The notes: a model not told the origin generated them from the sequence alone. A DNA stretch of 64,000 nucleotides from an uncultured Eubacteriales bacterium (GCA_900319465.1 ONOL01000002.1:1-64000), one strand, 5' to 3'. Positions 8,096-17,322 are shown, counted from the stretch's first letter. Numbers and translations: made by a program.

Positions 8096-9190
8096 TCAAT
8101 ACTTGCTCGAATTCAGGGAATCGAGGTACTGTTTTACCATCATGGCGACCTTGAAGACGATCGCGTGGTCGAACTCCCGCAGATCCAGCCCGGTGATTTT
8201 CTTGATCTTCTCCAGGCGGTAGACCAGCGTGTTGCGGTGGACGTAGAGCTTGCGCGAGGTCTCCGAGACGTTCAGGTTGTTCTCAAAGAAGCGGTTGATG
8301 GTCTCGAGCGTATCCTCGTCCAGCGTCTCGATCGGGTTCTTCTTGAAGACCTCGTTGAGGAACATCTCGCACAGGGTGGTGGGCAGCTGGTAGATGATGC
8401 GGCCGAGACCCAGGTTTTCGTAGTTGATGATGGTCTTGTCGCTCTCAAAGACGCGGCCGACCTCAATGGCGACCTGCGCCTCCTTGTAGCGGTCCGCCAG
8501 CTCGCGCAGGTGGTTGGCGTTGGTGCTCACGCCGATGACGCAGCGGATGCCGAGCTCCTCGTGCAGGCTGTTCTCGATGCCGCGGGCGGCCTTGAGGACC
8601 TCCTCATGCGCCTCGGGCGAGGAGAGCGCCTTGACCACGACCACGTCGGTCTCGTTGATGTTCAGCACGAAATCCCGCTGGCGGTCGGGGAAGAGCCGCT
8701 GGATGACCTCCATGGCGGCAACGTCGGAGTTTTCGGTCTGCCGGACGAGCAGGACGGTGCGCGGCTCGTCGGTGACAAAATGCAGCTCCTTGGCGCGCAC
8801 GTACACGTCGCCGGGCAGGATATTGTCGGAGATGATGTTCTTGACGAAAGCAGCCTTGTTGTGCTTTTCCTCGTAATTGCTGCGCGCCTCGTTAAAGGCC
8901 ACGGCGGAGACGGCGCAGATCGTCCTGGCCGCCTGGTCGGTGCCCTCCACAAAAGCGGCGAAATCCATCTTGCCGCCCTCGGCGCACAGCGCGGAATAGC
9001 TCCTGCTGCCGGTGCAAACCACCTTGTCTGCATTTTCGAACTCGTAGGCGTGGAAATCGTCGAGCCGGGAGCCGATGATCGCCAGCTCGCTGCTGGCCAC
9101 GACAAAGCCCTGCTCATCCACGACCCCGATGGTGCGGTCGACGGCGTCCTTCATCTGAATAATCACATTCTGGAAGATTCTGCTGGACAT
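8096..9190 (-). CDS. PucR/CdaR-type transcriptional regulator
   Basis: A cytoplasmic DNA-binding regulator of about 364 aa. The N-terminal region (about 1-130) resembles the diacid-recognition (CdaR) sensor, with IGVVDEQGFVVASSE. The C-terminus carries the PucR-type helix-turn-helix NVSETSRKLYVHRNTLVYRL followed by KIKKITGLDLREFDHA. I chose the ATG at 9190 because AGGAGG lies 7 nt upstream; ATG 9196 is too close to it. It is a single gene with its own promoter. The effector and targets are not apparent, since no sugar-acid or purine pathway genes are adjacent. Confidence 0.88.
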   Translation of the reverse strand: MSSRIFQNVIIQMKDAVDRTIGVVDEQGFVVASSELAIIGSRLDDFHAYEFENADKVVCTGSRSYSALCAEGGKMDFAAFVEGTDQAARTICAVSAVAFNEARSNYEEKHNKAAFVKNIISDNILPGDVYVRAKELHFVTDEPRTVLLVRQTENSDVAAMEVIQRLFPDRQRDFVLNINETDVVVVKALSSPEAHEEVLKAARGIENSLHEELGIRCVIGVSTNANHLRELADRYKEAQVAIEVGRVFESDKTIINYENLGLGRIIYQLPTTLCEMFLNEVFKKNPIETLDEDTLETINRFFENNLNVSETSRKLYVHRNTLVYRLEKIKKITGLDLREFDHAIVFKVAMMVKQYLDSLNSSKY

Positions 9191-9274
9191 ATGCATGCCT
9201 CCTATATCCTGCGGTAGGGCAGTTAAAAGGTCAGGCTTGGCGAAAATGCCATACCCCCGCAATTCTCTTCCTAC

Positions 9275-9303
9275 ATAATAACTCGAAAGTTTGTGATTTT
9301 CAA
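9275..9303 (-). promoter_or_regulatory. Promoter of the PucR/CdaR-type regulator
   Basis: Minus-strand TTGAAA (9298-9303), 17-bp spacer, TATTAT (9275-9280), lying about 85 bp before the chosen start codon at 9190. Confidence 0.7.
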
Positions 9304-9405
9304 TAGAAATCGTCGCGTTTTTTTGTTAATTATTTTTAAAGAGTTTGCTATCCGCTCAAAAAAGCCAAAAAGCCGGAGGGAATTTTTTGTTGAATTTCCC
9401 AAGTT

Positions 9406-10116
9406 TCATTCTTTGAACAGAGTGCACAAATCCTGTTCGCTCAGTTCGCGGAACCCGCCGGGTCCCAGGCTTTCCTCCAGCCGCAGCCCGCCGACCGACA
9501 GCCGCCGCAGCGCCAGCACCGGCTTGCCGCGGCTGGCGAGCATCCGGCGCACCTGGTGGTACTTCCCCTCCATGACCGTCACGAGGCAGCGGCCGCCGCC
9601 CAGAAGCTCCAGCTCCGCCGGCAGGCACCGCGTCCCGTCCCCAAGGACGATTCCCCGGGAAAAGGCGAGCGCGTCCTGCTCGTCCGCTTCGCCCTCTACC
9701 TCTGCATAATACCTTTTTTTGACGCAGGATTTTGGCGAAATCACCCGATGGGCAAAATCTCCGTCGTCGGTCAGGAGCAGCAGCCCGCTCGTGTCCTTGT
9801 CGAGACGCCCGACCGGGAAAAGCCCCAGCCGCCGCAGCTCCGCAGGCAGCAGATCCAGCACCGTCCGCTGGCGCCTGTCCTCCGTGGCCGTGACCACGCC
9901 CACAGGCTTATCCAGCATATAATAATGGAAACGCCGGTAGCCGACCCGCTCCCCGTCCAGCGTGACCGCGGCGAGCGTGGGGTCGAGCTTCCGCTCGGGA
10001 TGCGTCTCCGTCGCTCCGTCCACGCAGACGCGGCCGGAGCGGATGATCTCGCGAAGCTCCTTGCGGGAAGCGACGCCCTGGTCGGCCAGCATCTTGTCCA
10101 GACGCATCAGCGGCAT
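9406..10116 (-). CDS. RsuA/RluB-family rRNA pseudouridine synthase
   Basis: Converts a specific uridine of ribosomal RNA to pseudouridine. The 236 aa comprise an N-terminal S4 RNA-binding domain (about 4-60, MRLDKMLADQGVASRKELRE) and a catalytic domain containing GRLDKDTSGLLLL with the catalytic Asp. The short form with an S4 domain matches the RsuA/RluB/RluE/RluF group; which rRNA site is modified cannot be told from sequence. A GGGAGGGGAG ribosome site precedes the ATG at 10116. Confidence 0.93.
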   Translation of the reverse strand: MPLMRLDKMLADQGVASRKELREIIRSGRVCVDGATETHPERKLDPTLAAVTLDGERVGYRRFHYYMLDKPVGVVTATEDRRQRTVLDLLPAELRRLGLFPVGRLDKDTSGLLLLTDDGDFAHRVISPKSCVKKRYYAEVEGEADEQDALAFSRGIVLGDGTRCLPAELELLGGGRCLVTVMEGKYHQVRRMLASRGKPVLALRRLSVGGLRLEESLGPGGFRELSEQDLCTLFKE

Positions 10117-10151
10117 GGCGCTCCCCTCCCAATTCCATGATTGTAATTAAC

Positions 10152-10179
10152 ATAATACCACATTTTTACCAAATTGCAA
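10152..10179 (-). promoter_or_regulatory. Promoter of the rRNA pseudouridine synthase gene
   Basis: Minus-strand TTGCAA (10174-10179), 16-bp spacer, TATTAT (10152-10157), about 40 bp before the start codon. Confidence 0.65.
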
Positions 10180-10260
10180 CCTTTTTATTGTCAGTTCGTT
10201 TCCAGTTGTGCGAATAGAATGCCGTTTTGGCCCATAGGAATGGAAACGGAGGTGGTTTCC

Positions 10261-10701
10261 ATGGGCAAAAACGGGCGCATCATGACGCGTGCAAGGGCTG
10301 TCCGGGCGGTGCTGGTCGCCGCGGCCGTCCTGCTCCTGCTGCTGGGTTTGCGGCTGCTGGCCGACAGGGCGGACAGCAGCACGCCGCAGGGCAGGCTCCT
10401 CTTCCTGGAACGGCTGGGCTGGCAGGTCGATCCCGCGAGCGAGGAGCACCGGAGCATCCGCCTGCCCGATGAGCTGGGCGAGGTGCTGGAAAACTACAAC
10501 GAGATGCAGAAGGCCCAGGGCTACGACCTCGCGCGGCATCTCGGCGAACGCTGCGAACAGTACAGCTACCGCGTCACCAACTACCCGGACTGCGGGCAGG
10601 AGGTATGGGTGACGCTCTACGTCCGGGGCCGCCGCGTCATTGCCGGGGACGTGCACAGCACCGCGCTGGACGGCTTCCTGCACGGCCTGAAGCTCAACTG
10701 A
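10261..10701 (+). CDS. DUF4830-like membrane-anchored protein
   Basis: A 146-aa protein of unknown function. A single hydrophobic helix (about 14-35) is followed by an extracytoplasmic domain with LERLGWQVDPASEE, NEMQKAQGYDL and VIAGDVHSTALDGFLHGL, which I recognise as the DUF4830 pattern of Clostridia. The ATG at 10261 is preceded by GGAGGTGG at good spacing; an earlier in-frame ATG (10240) has no such site. The stop codon lies inside a terminator-like hairpin. It stands alone, divergent from the pseudouridine synthase gene. Confidence 0.8.
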   Translation: MGKNGRIMTRARAVRAVLVAAAVLLLLLGLRLLADRADSSTPQGRLLFLERLGWQVDPASEEHRSIRLPDELGEVLENYNEMQKAQGYDLARHLGERCEQYSYRVTNYPDCGQEVWVTLYVRGRRVIAGDVHSTALDGFLHGLKLN

Positions 10702-10728
10702 GGGAGGCGCCGAAGCGCCCCCCCTCAG
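10698..10728. terminator. Hairpin between convergent genes
   Basis: A 12-13 bp GC-rich inverted repeat with a CGAA loop begins at the stop codon of the DUF4830 gene and faces the AAA-CYTH gene end at 10757. There is no proper T-run, so terminator function is only probable. Confidence 0.45.
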
Positions 10729-10756
10729 TGGTTCCCTATGATCCCGCCCGGGACGT

Positions 10757-11845
10757 TCAGGCCAGCCTGGCCAGCGCGGCGTTCTTGTAAGCCGGGTCGC
10801 CCGTCACCTCACGGATGACCTTCAGCCCTTCCGGCATGCGGATCTCGTCGTCCCTGTCGCTCAGCTCGATCTCGACGAGGGCCCGGTCCCGCCAGAAGGG
10901 ATAGAGGTCGATCTCGAAATACTGCCCCTCGTAGGTCAGGCAGTAGCGGGTCTTGTTCAGCGGGCGCGCGCCCGGCTCGGCGTCCATCATCAGGGACAGG
11001 TACTCGCCCTGGGTCAGGCGCTCCTCGATCTCGATGCGCTTATGCTCCGCCACCCGGCGCTTGAGGGTCTTGTAGTAGATCGTGCTGCCGTTCTCCTCCC
11101 GGCGGCGGATGCGCAGCTCCTCCCCTTCCTTTGCGGGCAGGAACATCTGGCTGATCTCCACCCGGCGGCAGTCGGGCATGGACGCGAGCCACTGCACGTC
11201 CGGATACGCCACGAGGAATTTCCGCTCGATCTCGAGCGGCTCCGGCTCGCCCAGCGCCAGACGGATCTCGGCGATCAGGCGGCGGAGCTTGTGGTTGAAG
11301 TCCACGGAGTTGTCGATGATGCGCAGATGCGGATGCTTCTCCCAGGAGGCCACCAGCCGCGCGTCCAGCGCCACGGCCTCGGACACGCTCTCATAGCGGG
11401 CCTTGTTGTTCTCCCTGGTATAGAACTGCTCGGCGCCGCGGGCGGCGGTGACCATGTGGAACACGGCGTCGTAGGAGGCCAGCAGCTCCTGCTCCGTCCT
11501 GCCGACGCAGCGCAGCACTTCGGAAAACTCCCCGTCGTTCATATAGGCCTTGTTGTCCAGCGCGCCGCGGTCGCAGACGATGAGGATCTTGTCGGCGCGC
11601 ATGGTCCGCGCCGCCTGCTCAAACAGGCGTTCCTTCTCGAGCTGCAGCGTCATCTGCACCTTCTGATAATCGAGGTTGGTGCCGCAGGTCCAGGGGGCGA
11701 CGCCGCCCGAGATGAACTCCGTGGCGGTCTCCGGCACGAAGAGCACCGTGTAGCCGAGCTTGGTAAAGGCGTTCTGCACCCAGCTCAGCCCCGTCGTCTT
11801 GCCCGCGCTGGGGCCGCCCGTGATCACGATCTTCCGGATCTCCAT
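10757..11845 (-). CDS. AAA ATPase / CYTH phosphohydrolase fusion protein
   Basis: A two-domain protein of 362 aa. The N-terminal half is a P-loop kinase-like domain of the NadR/Ttd14 (AAA_28) type, with Walker A GGPSAGKTTGL (9-19) and VCDRGALDNKAYM. The C-terminal half (about 200-360) is a CYTH domain opening with the EIERKFLV (ExExK) signature and followed by the Arg/Lys/Glu-rich strands of the triphosphate tunnel (ELRIRRREENG, ERLTQGEY, ALVEIELSD). CYTH domains bind nucleotide or inorganic triphosphates with divalent metal. The combined activity is unknown; metabolism of a phosphorylated or polyphosphate ligand is only inference. It is a single gene with no functional partners visible. Confidence 0.85.
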   Translation of the reverse strand: MEIRKIVITGGPSAGKTTGLSWVQNAFTKLGYTVLFVPETATEFISGGVAPWTCGTNLDYQKVQMTLQLEKERLFEQAARTMRADKILIVCDRGALDNKAYMNDGEFSEVLRCVGRTEQELLASYDAVFHMVTAARGAEQFYTRENNKARYESVSEAVALDARLVASWEKHPHLRIIDNSVDFNHKLRRLIAEIRLALGEPEPLEIERKFLVAYPDVQWLASMPDCRRVEISQMFLPAKEGEELRIRRREENGSTIYYKTLKRRVAEHKRIEIEERLTQGEYLSLMMDAEPGARPLNKTRYCLTYEGQYFEIDLYPFWRDRALVEIELSDRDDEIRMPEGLKVIREVTGDPAYKNAALARLA

Positions 11846-12206
11846 TTCGCTCTCTCCTTTTTTCTATTATCCGTCGATACGATCTCCGTTACCGTAAAGC
11901 CCGCAGAAGCGGGCGACAAAGGACGGTTCCGCAGCAGCCTCAAGGCTTTCCCCTCCCCTGCTTTAACGGTTCTCCCTGTTGAGCGGGAGCCGTATTTTCT
12001 CTTCCGCTTCCAGCATAGCACAATCTCTCCGGGATTTCCAGAGAAACTGACGATTCCGCCCCCGAAGCTTTACGGGGGCGTGCCGGGAGGGGCTTCCCGC
12101 CTGAGCCGGGCCTTCGCAATGCCTCGCGGGAGCCGGACACGGCGCGTCTCCCGCGCACCAGGCGCGACCTGTGCGCTTCTCCCCTTCCCCTTTCGCTCCC
12201 TCCCAC
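11846..12206. other. Hairpin-rich gap upstream of the AAA-CYTH gene
   Basis: About 360 bp without a supported gene. It contains several inverted repeats, including CCCGCAGAAGCGGG (about 11899-11912) and a CCCCCGAAG...GGGGGC arm (about 12058-12077). A possible extended -10 (TGCTATGCT, minus strand, about 12011-12019) could serve the AAA-CYTH gene. No RNA family was recognised. Confidence 0.35.
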
Positions 12207-12207
12207 G

Positions 12208-12241
12208 AAAAAAACAAGGCAGCACCGGCCGGTGCTGCCTT
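12208..12241 (-). terminator. Intrinsic terminator of rpsU
   Basis: A perfect 13-bp palindromic stem AAGGCAGCACCGG/CCGGTGCTGCCTT (12216-12241) is followed on the minus strand by G and seven T residues. It lies just after the rpsU stop. Confidence 0.9.
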
Positions 12242-12248
12242 GATGGGT

Positions 12249-12434
12249 TTAATAATAGCGCTTATTCTTGTTCTTGCGGGCCGCCTCGGATTTCTTGCGG
12301 CGCTTGACGCTGGGGCTCTGGTAGTACTCCTTCTTTCTCAGGTCAGCCAGAACGCCGGACTTGGCGCAGCTGCGCTTGAATCTCTTCAGAGCGTTGTCCA
12401 GAGACTCGTTCTCTTTTACGTAGATTTCAGACAT
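12249..12434 (-). CDS. rpsU: 30S ribosomal protein S21
   Basis: Small-subunit ribosomal protein of 61 aa, basic throughout, with the family start [20 protein letters not shown] and the Lys/Arg-rich end [17 protein letters not shown]. It is monocistronic, with a consensus promoter and a strong terminator, as expected for a highly expressed gene. A GGAGGGAGGGAAATAA ribosome site precedes the ATG. Confidence 0.97.
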   Translation of the reverse strand: MSEIYVKENESLDNALKRFKRSCAKSGVLADLRKKEYYQSPSVKRRKKSEAARKNKNKRYY

Positions 12435-12501
12435 TTATTTCCCTCCCTCCAACACGCCTTTTGACGTGAAAGGGCCAAATCATTGGCTGTTTAACAGCGA
12501 T

Positions 12502-12530
12502 ATTATACAGGCTTTGACCCTTGTTGTCAA
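12502..12530 (-). promoter_or_regulatory. Consensus promoter of rpsU
   Basis: Minus-strand TTGACA (12525-12530), exactly 17 bp, TATAAT (12502-12507). Full consensus match, located between the leuS stop and rpsU. Confidence 0.92.
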
Positions 12531-12549
12531 GATAAACCGAGCGACTCGA

Positions 12550-15066
12550 TCAATCTTTTTCCTTGGAGGGCTTGAGGATGAGGTTCACCAGCTTGTTCTT
12601 GATCACAATGGTCTTGACGAGCTGCATGCCTTCCATCTGGCGCCTGACCTTCTCCTCGGCGCAGGCCGCGGCGATGACGACGTCGTCGGCGGAGTCCGCG
12701 GGCACCTTGATGGTGGCGCGCAGCTTGCCGTTGACCTGGACGGCCATCTCCTTGACGGCGTCGACGGTCTTGGCCTCGTCATATTTCGGCCAGTCCATCT
12801 GCATGGCCATCTTGCCGTACCTGGCGGCAAAGCCGGCCTGCTCCCACATCTCCTCGGCGATATGCGGGGCGAAGGGGCTCAGGAGGAGCAGCAGGTACTC
12901 GAGGTCGCCCTTGCTCAGCCCCTTGGCGTAGAAATCGTTGACCATGGTCATGAGCGCCGCGATGGCGGTGTTCATCTTCAGGTTCTCGATGTCGTCGCCG
13001 ACCTTCCGGATCGTCTTGTGGATGACGGCCTCGTTCTCCGGCGTGACGGCAGCATCGTCCCTGACCAGCTCCAGCAGGTTCCAGACGCGGTCGAGGAAGC
13101 GCTTGGAGCCCTTCACGGCCTCATCGGACCAGGTGGCGGTCTTCTCAAAGTCGCCGATGAACATGATATAGACGCGCATGGTGTCCGCGCCGTAGGCATT
13201 GATGACGTCGTCGGGGTTGACGACGTTGCCGAGGGACTTGGACATCTTCACGGACGGGCGCAGCGCCTGGTTGCCGTAGCGCTCGATGAGCGCCTGCTTC
13301 TCCTCCTCGGTCCCGGCGCAGCCCACGTAGTGCGGGTTGCGGCCGAGGATCATGCCGTGGGAGGTGCGCTTGGCGTAGGGCTCCTTGGTGTGCACGGCGC
13401 CGATGTCGTACAGGAACTTGTGCCAGAAGCGGCTGTACAGGAGGTGGAGCGTGGTGTGCTCCATGCCGCCGTTGTACCAGTCGACGGGCCCCCAGTACTC
13501 CTCGGCCTCTTGGGACACGAACTCCTTGTCGTTGTGCGGGTCCATGTAGCGCAAGTAGTACCAGCAGGAGCCGGCCCAGTTGGGCATGGTGTCGGTCTCG
13601 CGCCTGGCGGGGCCGCCGCAGTGCGGGCAGGTGGTGCTGACCCAGTCGGTCATCTTGGAAAGCGGGCTCTCGCCGTCGTCGGTGGGCTCGTAGCTCTCGA
13701 CGTTCGGCAGCAGCAGCGGCAGCTCGCTCTCATCGAGCGGCACCCAGCCGCACTTGTCGCAGTACACGAGGGGGATGGGCTCGCCCCAGTAGCGCTGGCG
13801 GGTGAAGACCCAGTCGCGCAGCTTGTAGTTGACCTTCTCCTTGCCGAAGCCCTGCTCGATCACGTACTTCTTCATGGCGGGGATGGCCTCGGCCACGGTC
13901 ATGCCGTTGAGGAAGCCGGAGTTGACCATGACGGCCTTGTCGTCCTTGGCGACGAAGGCCTCCCTGGTGACGTCGCCGCCGGAGACGACCTCGACGATCG
14001 GCAGGCCGAACTTGGTGGCAAAATCCCAGTCGCGCTGGTCGTGGCCGGGAACGCCCATGACGATGCCGGTGCCGTAGCCCATGAGGACGTAGTCGGAGAC
14101 GAACATCGGCAGCGCCTTGCCGGTGACGGGGTTGTAGACCTCGATGCCCTCGAGGCGCACGCCGCTCTTGTCCTTGTTGAGCTCGCCGCGCTCGAAGTCG
14201 GACTTGCGGGAGGCGGCGTCCTGATAGGCGGCCACCTCGTCCCAGTTGGCGATCCGGCCCTTCCACTGCGCCAGCAGCGGGTGCTCCGGCGAGATGACCA
14301 TGTAGGTCGTGCCGAAGAGCGTGTCGGCGCGGGTGGTGTAGACGGTGATCTCATCCGGCGTGTTGGTCTTGAAGGTGACCTCGCAGCCGTAAGAGCGGCC
14401 GATCCAGTTCTTCTGCTGGACCTTGACGCGCTCGATATAATCCAGATCGTCCAGATCGTCGATCAGGCGGTCGGCGTATTGGGTGATGCGCAGCATCCAC
14501 TGGCTCTTCTCCTTGCGGATGACCGGGCTGCCGCAGCGCTCGCACACGCCCTCGACCACTTCCTCGTTGGCAAGGCCGCACTTGCAGCTCGTGCACCAGT
14601 TGATGGGCATGGTGGTCTTGTAGGCCAGCCCCTTCTTGAACATCTGCAGGAAGATCCACTGCGTCCACTTGTAGTACTTGGGATCGGTGGTGTCCACGCA
14701 GCGGTCCCAGTCAAAGCCGTAGCCGAGCATCTTGAGCTGGCGGGTGAAGTTGGCGATGTTGTCGCGGGTGACGATGGACGGGTGGATGTGGTTCTTGATG
14801 GCGAAGTTCTCGGTCGGCAGGCCGAAGGCGTCATAGCCGATCGGGAAGAGCACGTTGTAGCCGTCCATCCTCTTCTTGCGCGAGACGATGTCGATCGCGG
14901 TGAAGGGACGGGGGTGGCCGACGTGCAGGCCGGCGGCGCTGGGGTACGGGAACTCGATCAGCCCGTAGAACTTGGGCTTGGGGCTGCCGGTGACGGCGGC
15001 ATAGGGCTTGACTTCTTCCCATTTATCCTGCCATTTCTTTTCAATGGCTGCAAAATCGTATTTCAT
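12550..15066 (-). CDS. leuS: Leucyl-tRNA synthetase
   Basis: Class I synthetase of about 838 aa that charges tRNA-Leu. The HIGH motif appears as [10 protein letters not shown] (near 46-55). A CP1 editing domain spans the middle, with zinc-site Cys pairs CTSCKCG...CERCGSP and CDKCG...CPHCGG. The KMSKS loop is [13 protein letters not shown], and the C-terminal anticodon domain ends with [12 protein letters not shown] placed the start at ATG 15066 ([13 protein letters not shown]), the family N-terminus, with GAGAGGA about 10 nt upstream; an ATG seven codons earlier is possible. No T-box leader could be seen upstream. Confidence 0.97.
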   Translation of the reverse strand: MKYDFAAIEKKWQDKWEEVKPYAAVTGSPKPKFYGLIEFPYPSAAGLHVGHPRPFTAIDIVSRKKRMDGYNVLFPIGYDAFGLPTENFAIKNHIHPSIVTRDNIANFTRQLKMLGYGFDWDRCVDTTDPKYYKWTQWIFLQMFKKGLAYKTTMPINWCTSCKCGLANEEVVEGVCERCGSPVIRKEKSQWMLRITQYADRLIDDLDDLDYIERVKVQQKNWIGRSYGCEVTFKTNTPDEITVYTTRADTLFGTTYMVISPEHPLLAQWKGRIANWDEVAAYQDAASRKSDFERGELNKDKSGVRLEGIEVYNPVTGKALPMFVSDYVLMGYGTGIVMGVPGHDQRDWDFATKFGLPIVEVVSGGDVTREAFVAKDDKAVMVNSGFLNGMTVAEAIPAMKKYVIEQGFGKEKVNYKLRDWVFTRQRYWGEPIPLVYCDKCGWVPLDESELPLLLPNVESYEPTDDGESPLSKMTDWVSTTCPHCGGPARRETDTMPNWAGSCWYYLRYMDPHNDKEFVSQEAEEYWGPVDWYNGGMEHTTLHLLYSRFWHKFLYDIGAVHTKEPYAKRTSHGMILGRNPHYVGCAGTEEEKQALIERYGNQALRPSVKMSKSLGNVVNPDDVINAYGADTMRVYIMFIGDFEKTATWSDEAVKGSKRFLDRVWNLLELVRDDAAVTPENEAVIHKTIRKVGDDIENLKMNTAIAALMTMVNDFYAKGLSKGDLEYLLLLLSPFAPHIAEEMWEQAGFAARYGKMAMQMDWPKYDEAKTVDAVKEMAVQVNGKLRATIKVPADSADDVVIAAACAEEKVRRQMEGMQLVKTIVIKNKLVNLILKPSKEKD

Positions 15067-15452
15067 TGGGCTCCAATCCTCTCTCATTATTTTCTCTCCC
15101 CGACAAAGCGAAGGACTCCGCCGAAGGCGGTTTCAAGCGTTTTTTCAGGCAGCTTTGCCGCCTTAAAAACACCCGGAAACGAGCTGTACGGGCACGCGCG
15201 CCGTCGTCAAACGAAAGTCCCGGCATTCCGTTTCCGCTTTGGGGCGAAAGCTCCCTGTCCGTTCCTTCCGTTTTCCTCTCAAACGCAAAGCGTCTGCTTT
15301 GATTTTGGAAGGAAGAAGGGGGGGAGCGGAGTTTTCGTCATGCCTGACGGAAACGGCGCGCGGCGAGCTTCTTCTGGCGCAAGCCGGGCGCGATGCGCGC
15401 GAGCAGCGCAACAGCGAAACGCTGTTTCGCTGTTGAAGGGATGCCCCTGTAA
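15067..15452. other. 386-bp gap upstream of leuS without a supported gene
   Basis: The gap holds a perfect 12-bp hairpin with 3-nt loop (15409-15435, CAACAGCGAAAC arm), a 7-bp hairpin overlapping the rsfS stop (15443-15460) and other GC-rich repeats. There is no T-box core, no ribosome-site-led frame and no clear promoter. It may contain a terminator of the rsfS transcript and an unrecognised leuS promoter. Confidence 0.4.
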
Positions 15453-15812
15453 TCAGGGGCGCGGAAGGGATGAGAGGGCCACCTCCTCGGAATCGGACCA
15501 GAGGCGCTCCAGGTTGTAGAACTTGCGCGCCTCGTCGGTGAACACGTGGACGATGACGCAGCCGAAGTCCATCAGCACCCAGATGTCCGAGCGCAGGCCT
15601 TCCCGGCGGATCGGCGGCTCGCCGGCCTCGGAGAGCTGCTTGTCCACCTCGTCGACCAGGGCCTTGATATGGGTGGAGGAGGTGCCGTTGCAGATGACGA
15701 AGTAGTCAGCCAGAACGGTCTGCTCCGCGGTTTTGAGCACCTTCACGTCCCTGGCCTTCTTCTCGTCCAGAGCGTGGGCGGCGATGGCGGCAACTTGTTC
15801 GGGAGAAAGCAT
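15453..15812 (-). CDS. rsfS: Ribosomal silencing factor RsfS (Iojap family)
   Basis: Binds ribosomal protein uL14 and blocks joining of the subunits when nutrients are low. The 119-aa length and the motifs DYFVICNGTSSTHIKAL and SDIWVLMDFGCVIVHVF, ending with FYNLERLW, are characteristic. It follows the nadD-yqeK fusion gene by 11 bp, the conserved nadD-yqeK-rsfS order of Firmicutes, here without the LytR-type gene often found between. Confidence 0.96.
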   Translation of the reverse strand: MLSPEQVAAIAAHALDEKKARDVKVLKTAEQTVLADYFVICNGTSSTHIKALVDEVDKQLSEAGEPPIRREGLRSDIWVLMDFGCVIVHVFTDEARKFYNLERLWSDSEEVALSSLPRP

Positions 15813-15823
15813 ATTTGTACCTC

Positions 15824-16993
15824 CTAAGTTTCTTCGCTTTGGCTGTACCAGCGGCAGGCCTCCACGGTATCGGAATACGGCTCCCCGCCCTCCTCGCGGA
15901 GAAAGGCGAGGGTCATGGCGAGCGCCCGGGCGAGCGCCGCGTCAAGGTCCTCATAGGCGAGCTTCCGGATCGTCTCCACCCCGTCAAACGACCGGGTGGG
16001 CTCGATGTAGTCGGCAAGCCAGATGATTTTTTCCAGCAGCGTCATGTCCGGCTTGCCGGTGCAGTGCCAGCGGATGGCCTCATACACCCCGTCGTCCACG
16101 CCGAAGAGGTCCCGCGCCAGCGCGGCGCCGGTCTTGGCATGGAGGATATTGGGGCAGGCAAGCTCGGTACGATCGTTGATCATACCATATTTTTCACAAA
16201 TCTGCAAGTTCTCTTCCAGACTATATTTTTTCGCGATGTCGTGCAGGATCGCGGCTTCCGCCGCCCGTTCGGGGTCCTCGCCCCAGTAGACGGCCAGCAT
16301 CACGGCCTCGTTCTCGCAGCCGGCGACATGGGCGATGCGTTTGGGCTTCAAAAAGGCGTAGGCCTTCTCCCGCAGCCAGCTCAGCTCCGGCAGCGCGTCG
16401 TAATAGCGGCGGCGGATGATCTCGGCGTAAACGCGCTCGTCGAGCATATCCGAGCCGAGCCTGTGCCGCAGCCGCTCGCGGATGACGCGAGAGCGCAGGG
16501 GCAGCGGCTCGTGGTGCAGCAGGGTCACGGCGGCGCCGTACTCCCGCCGCAGCTTTTCCGCGTGCGCCTCGATCGCGGGCAGCTCGTCCTCCTCGCGCGG
16601 CAGCACCGCCAGCTCGCATTGCGTGAGCAGGTACTCGAAGCGGTACCAGTCCTCAAAGCTCAGGAACATATCCGTCCCCAGCAGGAAGAGGAGCGCGCCG
16701 TCGGGATACCGCTCCCGCAGGGCGGCGACGGTATCCGCGCTGTAACAGCGGCCCCTGCGCCCGAGCGTCAGATCCGTCACCTCGACACGCGGCACGTCCC
16801 GGAACGCAAGGCGGCAGAGCGCAAGCCTCGCCTCGAGATCGGGGCTCCCCTCCTCCAGCTCCTTATGCGGCGGCACGGCGTCCGGCGCCACGAGGAAGAG
16901 GTCCGGGCGCAGCTGCTCGCTCACGGTCTGCGCGGCGGCCACATGCCCCGGATGGGGCGGGTTGAAGCTGCCGCCGTATAGAATGATCCTCAT
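15824..16993 (-). CDS. nadD: Nicotinate-nucleotide adenylyltransferase fused to YqeK-like HD hydrolase
   Basis: A bifunctional protein of 389 aa. Residues 1-195 are NadD, which makes nicotinate adenine dinucleotide in NAD synthesis: GGSFNPPHPGH near the start and the PLRSRVIRERL region near its end. Residues 200-389 are a YqeK-type HD domain, which in relatives cleaves diadenosine tetraphosphate: H near 222, ILHDIAKKYS, ILHAKTGA, WHCTGKPDM and LADYIEPTRSF. In most Firmicutes these are two adjacent genes; here the frame runs through without a stop. It overlaps yhbY by ATGA. Confidence 0.95.
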   Translation of the reverse strand: MRIILYGGSFNPPHPGHVAAAQTVSEQLRPDLFLVAPDAVPPHKELEEGSPDLEARLALCRLAFRDVPRVEVTDLTLGRRGRCYSADTVAALRERYPDGALLFLLGTDMFLSFEDWYRFEYLLTQCELAVLPREEDELPAIEAHAEKLRREYGAAVTLLHHEPLPLRSRVIRERLRHRLGSDMLDERVYAEIIRRRYYDALPELSWLREKAYAFLKPKRIAHVAGCENEAVMLAVYWGEDPERAAEAAILHDIAKKYSLEENLQICEKYGMINDRTELACPNILHAKTGAALARDLFGVDDGVYEAIRWHCTGKPDMTLLEKIIWLADYIEPTRSFDGVETIRKLAYEDLDAALARALAMTLAFLREEGGEPYSDTVEACRWYSQSEET

Positions 16994-17301
16994 ATTTTCT
17001 TCTTTTTATCCTTTACCAGCTCGATCTTCGGCTCCTTGTCGCTGCGCTTGTAGAGCACGAACCTGGTGCCGATCACCTGCACGGGCTCGGCCCGGCAGGC
17101 CTCCGCGAGCGCGTCGCAGGCCTCGCGGGCGGTGAGCATGGAGTTTTCCAGCACGCGGCCCTTCACGAGCTCGCGCGCCTTGAGCGCCGCATTCACGGAG
17201 GCGATCACCGCCTCGGTCACGCCGCCCTTTCCGACCTGGATGATGGTGTCCTCCGCCGCGGCGAGGCCGCGAAGCTGGGAACGCTGTTTGCTTGTGATCA
17301 T
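16990..17301 (-). CDS. yhbY: YhbY-family RNA-binding protein (CRM domain)
   Basis: A small CRM-domain protein of about 103 aa that binds pre-50S ribosomal particles in relatives. Visible features are TSKQRSQLRGLAA, the GKGG loop (IIQVGKGGVTEAVI) and a Lys-rich C-terminus. I chose ATG 17301 because it begins the family N-terminus and has an AAGGAAAGGAAA ribosome site; the frame is open further upstream but there it runs through an interspersed repeat. Its stop overlaps the nadD start. Confidence 0.93.
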   Translation of the reverse strand: MITSKQRSQLRGLAAAEDTIIQVGKGGVTEAVIASVNAALKARELVKGRVLENSMLTAREACDALAEACRAEPVQVIGTRFVLYKRSDKEPKIELVKDKKKKI

Positions 17302-17322
17302 TTCCAATTTCCTTTCCTTATT

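Noticed and set aside
15067..15452. Possible T-box leader for leuS
   Set aside because: No T-box core (AGGGTGGNACCGCG) and no specifier/antiterminator arrangement on the minus strand.
12466..15519. A 1017-codon plus-strand frame
   Set aside because: Antisense shadow of leuS, with no ribosome site or recognisable motifs.
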